A stretch of DNA of 64,000 nucleotides from Niastella populi (GTDB taxonomy: Bacteria > Bacteroidota > Bacteroidia > Chitinophagales > Chitinophagaceae), in assembly GCF_002078015.1 (NCBI RefSeq), contig NZ_LWBP01000134.1, positions 92,958-156,957 of the forward strand, read 5' to 3'. The notes under the pieces are model-generated. The model was not told the origin of the DNA, did not search any database, and saw only the letters and a list, made by a program, of their open reading frames with translations. This document shows positions 54,033-61,473 of this stretch, in pieces. How positions within the stretch are numbered: position 1 is the first letter of the stretch; each line of letters begins with the position of its first letter. The position numbers and the translations under genes are program-made.

Positions 54033-55130
54033 ATGTACACAGCATATACCAACGGAAAAATATTCACAGGCGAAAGTTTTGAAAGCAACAAGGCGGTATT
54101 GACAGATAACGAGGTAATAGTAGGGTTGGTAAATGCAGACAGCATTCCATCGCAATACAGAAACGAAGACCTGAAAGGCTTTTCCCTGGCCCCGGCGTTT
54201 GTAGATTTGCAGATCTATGGCGGCAACGGAAAATTGTTCTCACAGGAACTCAGCGTAGAATCGTTAAAAGCTACGTATGAATATTGCCTGCATGGCGGAT
54301 GTGCCCATTTTATGATCACAATGGCCACCAATACGATCGAAAAATTCGTGCAGGGCTTTGAAGTGGTGCGCGCATACTGGCAACAGGGTGGAAAAGGGTT
54401 GCTGGGCCTGCACCTCGAAGGGCCATACATCAATGCTTCGAAACGCGGCGCTCATTTGGCGAACTGTGTGAAAAAGCCAACGGTGGCCGAAGTGGAAATG
54501 CTGTTGAAAAAAGGCGAAGGTGTTTTTAAAATGATGACGCTGGCGCCGGAACAATGCGATGATGAGGTTATAAAATTACTGCAAGCGCATAATGTAATTC
54601 TTTCCGCCGGCCATACCAATGCAACCTACCAGCAGGCCATGGAAGGCTTTAATAAAGGCATTCCTGCCGCCACGCATTTATTCAATGCCATGTCGCCATT
54701 GCAACACCGCGAACCCGGTATGGTAGGCGCTATCATGAACCATTCTTTTGTAATGAGCAGTATTGTCTGTGATGGGGTGCATGTGGATTATGCGGCTGTA
54801 CATATCGCAAAAAAAATATTGCAACACCGGCTTTTCTTTATAACCGATGCAGTGGCCGAAACCACTTCAGGCGAATATCAACACCTGTTCAGCGGCGACC
54901 GCTACGCATTGCCCGATGGTACTTTATCAGGTTCTGCATTGACCATGCTGCAATGCGTAAAAAATGCGGTTGCTCATGCAGGTATATCGCTCGAAGAGGC
55001 ATTACGCATGGCGGCTGCTTATCCCGCACAGCTTGTTAAAGATAAAAAGCTGGGTAAAATTGAAGAAGGCTACCGCGCCGACTTTGTTGTCTTTGATAAT
55101 TTACTGGAACTGGAACGGGTTTATTGCTGA
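54033..55130 (+). CDS. nagA: N-acetylglucosamine-6-phosphate deacetylase
   Basis: 365 residues. Amidohydrolase motifs: FVDLQIYGGNG (Q-x-Y in place of H-x-H, as in single-metal NagAs), GLHLEGPYINASKRGAH (metal Glu), SAGHTNATY (His), TAxH-type AATHLFNAMSPLQHREPGMVGAI, IVCDGVHVDY and FITDAVAET (catalytic Asp). It yields glucosamine-6-phosphate for recycling of cell-wall sugars. Its stop overlaps that of the convergent S41 peptidase gene by 10 bp. Confidence 0.95.
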   Translation: MYTAYTNGKIFTGESFESNKAVLTDNEVIVGLVNADSIPSQYRNEDLKGFSLAPAFVDLQIYGGNGKLFSQELSVESLKATYEYCLHGGCAHFMITMATNTIEKFVQGFEVVRAYWQQGGKGLLGLHLEGPYINASKRGAHLANCVKKPTVAEVEMLLKKGEGVFKMMTLAPEQCDDEVIKLLQAHNVILSAGHTNATYQQAMEGFNKGIPAATHLFNAMSPLQHREPGMVGAIMNHSFVMSSIVCDGVHVDYAAVHIAKKILQHRLFFITDAVAETTSGEYQHLFSGDRYALPDGTLSGSALTMLQCVKNAVAHAGISLEEALRMAAAYPAQLVKDKKLGKIEEGYRADFVVFDNLLELERVYC

Positions 55131-56644
55131 GCAATACCGATCTTCTTTTTTTGCATAATGATACGGCGAATAACTGCCGCCTTGGGATCAATTCCACGAA
55201 GAATGGTTTCGCGGGTAGGCGCCACTATAATATCAGGCATAATACCCCGGCCTTCTTTTACGAGGTCCTTATCCATAACCAGCCTGAACTTGGGAAGGCG
55301 GAAGCGCACCCTGGTGTTGGGTAACGTAACGTCGGGGATCATCCAGGCAGAATTGCCATAGGCGCCGCCGCCGGTTTCTTCCCCAATTACTTTTACGTTT
55401 TGTTGTCCCTGTAATGCTTTTACAAAAAGGGTGGTGGCAGAAAAAGAATTGCCGCCGGTAACCAGGTAAATATCGCCGTTGAAATGATGGCGTTTTTTGG
55501 GATGGAAATAATGGCGTTCAAAATAACCGAAATGGTACAGCCCGTCGTTTTTCTTATGCGTTACAAACTGCATCAGCGACCAGTAGAAGGGCTGCCACGA
55601 AATGTATTTGTGGTATTTACTGCTTCTGCGAACTGCGTATAACGAATCTGCGAGTTTGAATTTCTTATCGGCCAGGTAACGGGTCAGCAGGGTCGACAAA
55701 CCGGCATCGCCCCCGCCATTGGTCCTTACATCAACAACCAGGTGTTGTATGTTGCGGCGTTTCAGTTCGCGAAAAGCTTTGCGGTAAAACGACCGTAATC
55801 TGTTACCCCTTGCAAATGTATGAACCGTCATGTAGGCAGAAGAAAGCGTGGTATCTATTTGAACGTAACGGGCGCTTAAAGGAAGCAGGTTCCGCATTCT
55901 TTCTTTGGGTGGCTTTGGTGCGGCAATAGTGGGTGTTTCGGGCGCTTTTTTGGTAGTGTCCTTCCAGGCCGGGTCGAACACAGGTACTTTTACCGTTTGT
56001 TCTGCACCGGTGCTATCGATGTAGGTTACCGCTATCTGATCTTTCAACCCGATTATGTTCCGGTAAAGGCTTCCAAACGAACCGCTGTTGCTGAGCGACT
56101 GGTACCGGCCGGTTATGCTGTTGCCGTCGCCCGAAATGTAGTTCATGAAAGAATCGGTAAGCTGGCGGGTGCTATAGCCATCGATGGCGGTTACCAGGGT
56201 GCCGTATTTTAAGATCGAGTCTTTTCTGTTGATATTGGCTGTTATGGCCATAGAGTCGCCCCAAACCTTAAAGCTCAAGGGAAACATTTTCAATTTGGCG
56301 GTATCGATGTACCGGCCGTATTGTTTGGAATATTTTACTGCGGTATGCCCGCAATGCACCTTGCTGATAACGTAGGAAAGTACATTGCGGAACTGCATTT
56401 CGGTCATGGAATCGGAAATACGGTTGAAGCCCTCATTGAAGAAAAGGTCCATACTGTCTTTTGGGGTGAACCAATACAGGCTGGGGTGCGATTCTTCCAG
56501 AACACCGCGGAACACACGATAATCCTGCTGTAGTTGCTTTTTGGTGTATTTATGTTGAGGATCAAATGATTGTCGCGATGCAGAGCAGCCAATGAGGCCA
56601 GTGACAAAAACAATAATGGCTACGTAGGATATCTTCTGCATCAT
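55121..56644 (-). CDS. S41 family (tail-specific-like) peptidase, lipoprotein
   Basis: 507 residues. The N-terminus has a lipobox (VTGLIGCSAS, Cys about residue 20). The N-terminal helical region (YRVFRGVLEESHPSLYWFTPKDSM, ISKVHCGHTAVKYS) and the S41 core (LVVDVRTNGGGDAGLSTLLTRYL; catalytic Ser in VTGGNSFSATTLFVKALQG; GEETGGGAYGNS, LPKFRL, GIMPDIIV) are visible. No obvious PDZ. It is cotranscribed with thiL, 11 bp apart. Confidence 0.92.
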   Translation of the reverse strand: MMQKISYVAIIVFVTGLIGCSASRQSFDPQHKYTKKQLQQDYRVFRGVLEESHPSLYWFTPKDSMDLFFNEGFNRISDSMTEMQFRNVLSYVISKVHCGHTAVKYSKQYGRYIDTAKLKMFPLSFKVWGDSMAITANINRKDSILKYGTLVTAIDGYSTRQLTDSFMNYISGDGNSITGRYQSLSNSGSFGSLYRNIIGLKDQIAVTYIDSTGAEQTVKVPVFDPAWKDTTKKAPETPTIAAPKPPKERMRNLLPLSARYVQIDTTLSSAYMTVHTFARGNRLRSFYRKAFRELKRRNIQHLVVDVRTNGGGDAGLSTLLTRYLADKKFKLADSLYAVRRSSKYHKYISWQPFYWSLMQFVTHKKNDGLYHFGYFERHYFHPKKRHHFNGDIYLVTGGNSFSATTLFVKALQGQQNVKVIGEETGGGAYGNSAWMIPDVTLPNTRVRFRLPKFRLVMDKDLVKEGRGIMPDIIVAPTRETILRGIDPKAAVIRRIIMQKKKIGIAQQ

Positions 56645-56655
56645 GCAATCACCGT

Positions 56656-57690
56656 TTATTTTTTAAAGGCGTTCCAGCCCTGGGCGGTAATATTGTGAAC
56701 CTGCCCGCCTTTAGTATTTATTTTTATTCCTTCAGCGGCATCGGTCATATAACCTATGGCGCTAATTTGTTCATTTAAAACGATCTTTTCGTAATCAGAT
56801 TGTTTCATAGTGAACAGTAATTCGTAATCTTCGCCACCGCTGAGCGCACAGGCCGTTGGGTCTATTTCAAATTTAAAGGCTGCCTTGCGCATTTCATCGG
56901 CTATGGGCAATTTTTCCTCATACAATACACAACCAAGCTGACTTTGTTCGCAAATGTGGAGTATTTCTGAGCTCAGGCCATCGCTCACATCCATCATAGA
57001 TGTGGGAACAATGTTCTGGGCCTCCAGGAACTCTATTATATCCTTGCGGGCCTCGGGTTTCAACAGGCGGCCGATTACATAACTTTCTCCCTCCAGATCG
57101 GGTTGAACCTGTGGGTGTTCCATATAGATCTGCTTTTCTCGCTCGAGGAACAGCAGTCCAACATAAGCTGCGCCGAGGTCGCCGCTGCAGCAAAGCAGGT
57201 CGCCTTTTTGGGCAGTATTCCTTTTTACAAAATTGCCGGGCGTTACCTCACCAATGGCGGTAACCGATATAACGAACCCTTTTTGCGAAGTACTGGTATC
57301 GCCGCCAATGAGGTCGACCCCATATTTTTCGCAGGCTGCATAAATTCCTTCATAGAATTCGCTGATGGCTTCCACGCTAAAGCGGTTGCTGATGCCAATG
57401 CTTACCGTTATTTGTGTGGGCGTGGCGTTCATGGCGTAGATGTCGCTCAGGTTCACGATCACGCTTTTGTACCCAAGGTGTTTCAGGGGTGTATACATCA
57501 GGTCGAAGTGGATGCCTTCGATCAGCAGATCGGTGGTTATAACGGTTTGTTTTCCAAAATGATCGATCACCGCCGCATCGTCGCCAACGCCCAGTATGGA
57601 AGACGCGTTCTGCAACTCTATGTTTTTCGTTAAATGGTCTATCAAACCAAATTCGCCGAGGGAACTAATTTCTGTTCTGCTTTCACTCAT
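56656..57690 (-). CDS. thiL: Thiamine-phosphate kinase
   Basis: 344 residues. It phosphorylates thiamine phosphate to thiamine diphosphate. Motifs: LGEFGLIDHLTKNIELQNASSILGVGDDAAVI, TTDLLIEGIHFDLMYTPLKHLGYKSVIVNLSDIYAMNATPTQI, DLIGGDTSTSQKGFVISVTAIGEV, LCCSGDLGAAYVGL, SMMDVSDGLSSEILHI and ALSGGEDYELLFTM. First gene of a pair with the S41 peptidase gene. Confidence 0.97.
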   Translation of the reverse strand: MSESRTEISSLGEFGLIDHLTKNIELQNASSILGVGDDAAVIDHFGKQTVITTDLLIEGIHFDLMYTPLKHLGYKSVIVNLSDIYAMNATPTQITVSIGISNRFSVEAISEFYEGIYAACEKYGVDLIGGDTSTSQKGFVISVTAIGEVTPGNFVKRNTAQKGDLLCCSGDLGAAYVGLLFLEREKQIYMEHPQVQPDLEGESYVIGRLLKPEARKDIIEFLEAQNIVPTSMMDVSDGLSSEILHICEQSQLGCVLYEEKLPIADEMRKAAFKFEIDPTACALSGGEDYELLFTMKQSDYEKIVLNEQISAIGYMTDAAEGIKINTKGGQVHNITAQGWNAFKK

Positions 57691-57726
57691 GGTGCTAATA
57701 TGAAATCTTTTACAATCAATAGCAAT

Positions 57727-57760
57727 ACTCCGCCCTCGCTTCGCGAAGCGAGGGCGGAGT
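57727..57760. repeat. Perfect 34-bp palindrome
   Basis: ACTCCGCCCTCGCTTCG followed immediately by its exact complement, with no loop. It lies between suhB and thiL, 37 bp upstream of the thiL start. REP-like or a very strong hairpin. Confidence 0.85.
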
Positions 57761-57903
57761 TGAAAAAGAATATTAAAGTTATAGAATTATTCGGCAGCTA
57801 ACAGGGTGTCAGTTGACAGGAAGCAATGAACAACAGGAAATTTGCGAATTATGGCTTGGTGCGAAAATCAGCAACCCCTGCCAATTGCTTATTGCCAATT
57901 TAA

Positions 57904-57918
57904 CGCGCCGAAGGCGCG
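57904..57918 (-). terminator. UUCG-capped hairpin after suhB
   Basis: On the minus strand CGCGCC-TTC-GGCGCG folds with a C(UUCG)G tetraloop directly after the suhB stop and is followed by TTAAATT. A short, very stable hairpin. Confidence 0.6.
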
Positions 57919-57921
57919 GAA

Positions 57922-58698
57922 TTATGCCTTGTCGTTCACCCATTTTAACATATCGTCGTGTATCTTTCCATTGGTAGCGGCGATATGGGGTTGATAGGGT
58001 GAATATGGATTGCCTTCGAAATCAGTTACTTTACCACCCGCTTCTTCTACAATTAAAAATCCGGCGGCGCTGTCCCAGGCCTGTAATTTATGCTCATAAA
58101 AACCGTCGAACCGGCCGGCGGCAACCCAGCACAGGTCCATAGCGGCTGAACCGAGGCGGCGAACCGGGATACCGGCCCTGATGAACCGGGAGAATGCTTC
58201 CAGCGGTCCATTGGGGAGGTTGATATAAGTATATGGGAAACCGGTTACCAGGCACGATTTCTTAATGTCGCTTTCGATACTTACGTGAATGGGCTCGCCG
58301 TTGAGCGTAGCGCCATTGCCTTTTTCGGCGAAATAATACTCCTTAATGAACGGGTTAAGCACAGCGCCCATGAGCATGGTGCCATTGTGCTCCAAACCAA
58401 TGGAAACGCAACAAATGGGAATACCGTGAGCATAGTTCACCGTTCCGTCGATGGGGTCGATGATCCATTTATACTCGCTGTCCATGATGATCTCCCCCGC
58501 TTCCTCGCTCATGATGTAGTGGTTGGGAAACTGTTCTTTGATGGTATCGAAAATGGCTTTTTCAGAAGCGTGATCGGCTTCCGTAACCAGGTTATTGATA
58601 CCTTCTTTATTGCTGATCAGCAGATTTTTAGAATTAAAATAATGCTGCATCACTTTGGCGCCGGCTTCGGTGGCGTTTATTAAAGTTTCTTTTAACAT
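57922..58698 (-). CDS. suhB: Inositol monophosphatase family protein
   Basis: 258 residues. Lithium-sensitive phosphatase motifs: EEAGEI, WIIDPIDGTVNYAHGIPICCVSIG and AWDSAAGFLIVEEAGGKVTDFEG (WDxAA). Substrates may be inositol-1-phosphate or other sugar phosphates; SuhB also acts in rRNA synthesis in E. coli. Iterated GTTACAAGTTGCAGG words lie upstream (58,715-58,835). It is followed by a hairpin and the palindrome preceding thiL. Confidence 0.93.
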   Translation of the reverse strand: MLKETLINATEAGAKVMQHYFNSKNLLISNKEGINNLVTEADHASEKAIFDTIKEQFPNHYIMSEEAGEIIMDSEYKWIIDPIDGTVNYAHGIPICCVSIGLEHNGTMLMGAVLNPFIKEYYFAEKGNGATLNGEPIHVSIESDIKKSCLVTGFPYTYINLPNGPLEAFSRFIRAGIPVRRLGSAAMDLCWVAAGRFDGFYEHKLQAWDSAAGFLIVEEAGGKVTDFEGNPYSPYQPHIAATNGKIHDDMLKWVNDKA

Positions 58699-58711
58699 GG
58701 CGCAAAGATAA

Positions 58712-58836
58712 GGGGTTACCCGGGTTACAAGTTGCAGGTTACAGTGGGCAGGGGAGGCAAAAGGGTTATTGGCTGATAATTGGGGTTCCGGAATGAAATT
58801 ACCCTGTAATCTGGACCTTGTAACCTGAAACTTCTG
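58712..58836. repeat. Inverted repeat of GTTACAAGTTGCAGGTTACAG words
   Basis: GGGTTACAAGTTGCAGGTTACAG on the left is mirrored by CTGTAATCTGGACCTTGTAACC on the right, about 70 bp apart, between divergent suhB and the glycosyltransferase gene. It belongs to the same iterated-word style as the repeats at 14,160 and 26,620. Confidence 0.6.
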
Positions 58837-58853
58837 TCCTATTTTGCAGCACT

Positions 58854-60023
58854 ATGCTGCTGTCTGTTATTATTGTGAACTATAATGTTAAATACTTTCT
58901 GGAACAATGTTTATGTTCCGTACGGAAGGCTATTGGGGCGGTGACTGCTGAAACCGGCGGGCCTGATGTGGAAGTATGGGTGGTAGACAACAATTCAACC
59001 GACAAAAGCATAGAATACCTGCAGGGCCGTTTCCCCTTTGTTCAATACATAAAGAATCCGGTGAACCAGGGCTTTTCAAAAGCCAATAACCAGGCAATTC
59101 AAAAGGCTGCCGGAAAATATATCCTTTTCCTGAACCCCGATACCATTTTACCTGAAGATGCCTTTACGAAATGCATTGCATTTATGGAGTCTACCGCCGA
59201 CGCCGGTGCGCTTGGGGTGCAAATGATAGATGGTACGGGCCAGTATTTGAAAGAATCGAAAAGAGGGTTCCCCTCGTTGTGGGTATCGTTCTGTAAAATG
59301 AGCGGTTTAACCCGCTGGCTCCCCCATTCAAAGATCTTTGCCCGTTACTATATGGGCCACCTTAGCAACCAGGAAACAAATAAGGTAGATATTTTATCAG
59401 GTGCGTTCATGATGGTAAAAAAAGCGGCGCTCGACAAAACCGGCGGGTTCGACGAGCAGTTCTTTATGTATGGTGAAGACATAGACCTGAGTTACCGCAT
59501 TCAGCAGGCAGGGTACCATAATTACTATTTTGCTCCCTGTACTATAATACATTTCAAAGGTGAAAGCACCCGGAAGGACAGTAAATACGTACGTCAGTTT
59601 TATAAGGCAATGGTACAGTTTGTACAGAAACATTTCCATGGTGAACTGGCGTGGTTTTATACGGGCCTGCTCGAAGCCGTGATATGGCTGCGGGCTGCCA
59701 TAACCGTTGTAAGCAGGGAACATGGCGAGCGATCTATAAAATATGAAGGCACGCCCAGCTTTTACCTGGCCGGCGATGAAAAAAGCGGCAATGAAGTGCG
59801 TTCGGTGTTAAGTTCTTTCCCCAATTATTCAATTACCGCCGTTCCCGAAGATGCCAAAGAGTGGATCTTTTGTGAAGGGCCGGCTTACTCATTTGCGCAG
59901 ATAATCGACCAGTTGAAAACATGCCCTTCCTGGTTAAAACCATTTATACATGCCAGTGGCACCTACACTATTGTTGGCAGCCATTCGAAGGACCAACGCG
60001 GGTATGTGATTGTGATGGAGTGA
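58854..60023 (+). CDS. Glycosyltransferase family 2
   Basis: 389 residues. GT-A fold motifs: LLSVIIVNYNVKYFLEQCLCSVR, WVVDNNSTDKSIEYL, NQGFSKANNQAIQKAAGKYILFLNPDT (DxD equivalent), DILSGAFMMVKKAALDKTGGFDEQFFMYGEDIDLSYRIQQAG. The WecB/rhamnosyltransferase-like subgroup transfers sugars to lipid-linked or O-antigen glycans. The C-terminal 100 residues (SFYLAGDEKSGNEVRSVLSSFPNYSIT...) are an additional unassigned domain. It is monocistronic. Confidence 0.94.
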   Translation: MLLSVIIVNYNVKYFLEQCLCSVRKAIGAVTAETGGPDVEVWVVDNNSTDKSIEYLQGRFPFVQYIKNPVNQGFSKANNQAIQKAAGKYILFLNPDTILPEDAFTKCIAFMESTADAGALGVQMIDGTGQYLKESKRGFPSLWVSFCKMSGLTRWLPHSKIFARYYMGHLSNQETNKVDILSGAFMMVKKAALDKTGGFDEQFFMYGEDIDLSYRIQQAGYHNYYFAPCTIIHFKGESTRKDSKYVRQFYKAMVQFVQKHFHGELAWFYTGLLEAVIWLRAAITVVSREHGERSIKYEGTPSFYLAGDEKSGNEVRSVLSSFPNYSITAVPEDAKEWIFCEGPAYSFAQIIDQLKTCPSWLKPFIHASGTYTIVGSHSKDQRGYVIVME

Positions 60024-60491
60024 TGACTTTCATGCTCCGGTGAATAAGTGAGCAAAGAAGAACTTCCCGATATTAGGATTCTATTCTATAGCATCATAGT
60101 TTTGCCTCGATAAATAGCTCGGGGTAACCCGGTATTGGATATACGGACAGTAAAGTGGCCGGCAATAAAAAATCTTACACACTTATCGGTCGTTTTTACA
60201 CGCTTATTGGCAAAACTGCACGGATATTAAAAAGAAGAATTTTGTGATTGCTATTTCACTAGATTTGAACAACATCTAAACCTTATTTATGCAAGTAGAA
60301 ACTTTACACTTCTGCAGTCTCCTGCATAACGTCTTTTTATATAAGCATACCAATAGAGCAAATGAACTGCATTGTAACAATTGCAGTTGACCGTAAACAA
60401 ATTTCTCTTATATCATCAACTTGTTTAATTCTTCGGCTTGGGTGCTGAACAGGATATCCTCTTGTTTTTCTTAACCATCAAATTATATTTT
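60024..60491. other. Promoter-containing gap before the surface-protein genes
   Basis: At 60,175-60,210 two copies of TTACACNCTTATYGG start 21 bp apart, a two-turn spacing of the kind LytTR or similar regulators bind. GAATTTTG (60,237-60,244), one mismatch from the -7 consensus, lies 27 bp to the right. The rest is AT-rich with no gene. Confidence 0.45.
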
Positions 60492-61412
60492 ATGTTGAAA
60501 AAGACCTTAAAAACTTCAGTTGCTTTATTATTCATTGGAACCGGTTCATTTGCACAATGGGGTGGAAGCGCTACCACTACCGGTGATACATACAGAGATG
60601 GGAATGTCGGCATTGGTACAACTACACCAGCAACACAATTACATATTAACACACAAAACTATGGAAGCATTTTATTGGGTGATAATTCAGCCGGCGGTGT
60701 TGCTATTACAAAAGAGGCAGACAGCCGGCTCGCTATTTGGAACAGTGGAGTATTTGGTCAGTCACAAACGGAAAGATTTACAATCAGCGCGAGTGGAAGT
60801 GTTGGTATTGGAACCGGTCCAAATGTTATACGAAAATTAACTGTATCAATTAACAGTCAGAACGATGGCCTTTGGTTGAGTAATACTGCTCAAAAAGACA
60901 TCACACTTCAAACCAATTCTTCACAAGGGGCATGGAATGGCCTTACACAGGCAGGTGACCACATGCTTATGTGGAAAACGTCAACTATAGATAATCCAAA
61001 TGCAGGAGCACTTGTAATTGGCCCATGGTGTAATGGAAGCAAAGGTTTGCGTATAACCTATGATGGTAATGTTGGCATTGGTACTGCCAATCCTGGCGAA
61101 TTTAAGCTCGCTGTAGAAGGTAAAATAGCTGCCCGCGGTGTAAAAGTTACCAATACTTCTTTTGCAGATTATGTTTTTGATTCTACATACGTTTTAAGAC
61201 CACTGTCAAATTTGGAAAATTACATCAATCAGAACAAACACCTGCCTGGAATTCCTTCAGCAAAAGAAGTTAAAAAGGAAGGAGGTTTTGAGCTGGCTAC
61301 AATGAATGTAAAGCTGCTGGAGAAAATCGAAGAGCTTACTTTATATGTGATCGAGCTTAAAAAAGAGAATGAGCAAATGAAAAAGGAGATAAAGGAAATC
61401 AGAAAGAAATGA
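60492..61412 (+). CDS. Secreted surface protein with GNVGIGT repeats and C-terminal coiled coil
   Basis: 306 residues from the ATG at 60492 (MLKKTLKTSVALLFIGTGSFAQ, signal peptide). The middle contains repeated GNVGIGTTTPATQLHI-type phrases (also SVGIGTGP and GNVGIGTANPGEFKLAV), then the C-terminal DYVFDSTYVLRPLSNLENYINQNKHLPGIPSAKEV... region and a coiled coil (KLLEKIEELTLYVIELKKENEQMKKEIKEIRKK). This architecture is common in Bacteroidota surface proteins and resembles tail-fibre chaperone regions. Cotranscribed with the T9SS protein 61 bp downstream. Confidence 0.85.
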   Translation: MLKKTLKTSVALLFIGTGSFAQWGGSATTTGDTYRDGNVGIGTTTPATQLHINTQNYGSILLGDNSAGGVAITKEADSRLAIWNSGVFGQSQTERFTISASGSVGIGTGPNVIRKLTVSINSQNDGLWLSNTAQKDITLQTNSSQGAWNGLTQAGDHMLMWKTSTIDNPNAGALVIGPWCNGSKGLRITYDGNVGIGTANPGEFKLAVEGKIAARGVKVTNTSFADYVFDSTYVLRPLSNLENYINQNKHLPGIPSAKEVKKEGGFELATMNVKLLEKIEELTLYVIELKKENEQMKKEIKEIRKK

Positions 61413-61473
61413 TCAGGGTTTCAAATTGTATGGACAAGGAATTACATTGACATTAAAACTTGTACAGAAGGAT

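Noticed and set aside
60492..61412. Prophage tail-fibre gene
   Set aside because: The C-terminal chaperone-like region resembles tail fibres, but there is a signal peptide, no other phage gene, and a T9SS cargo downstream.
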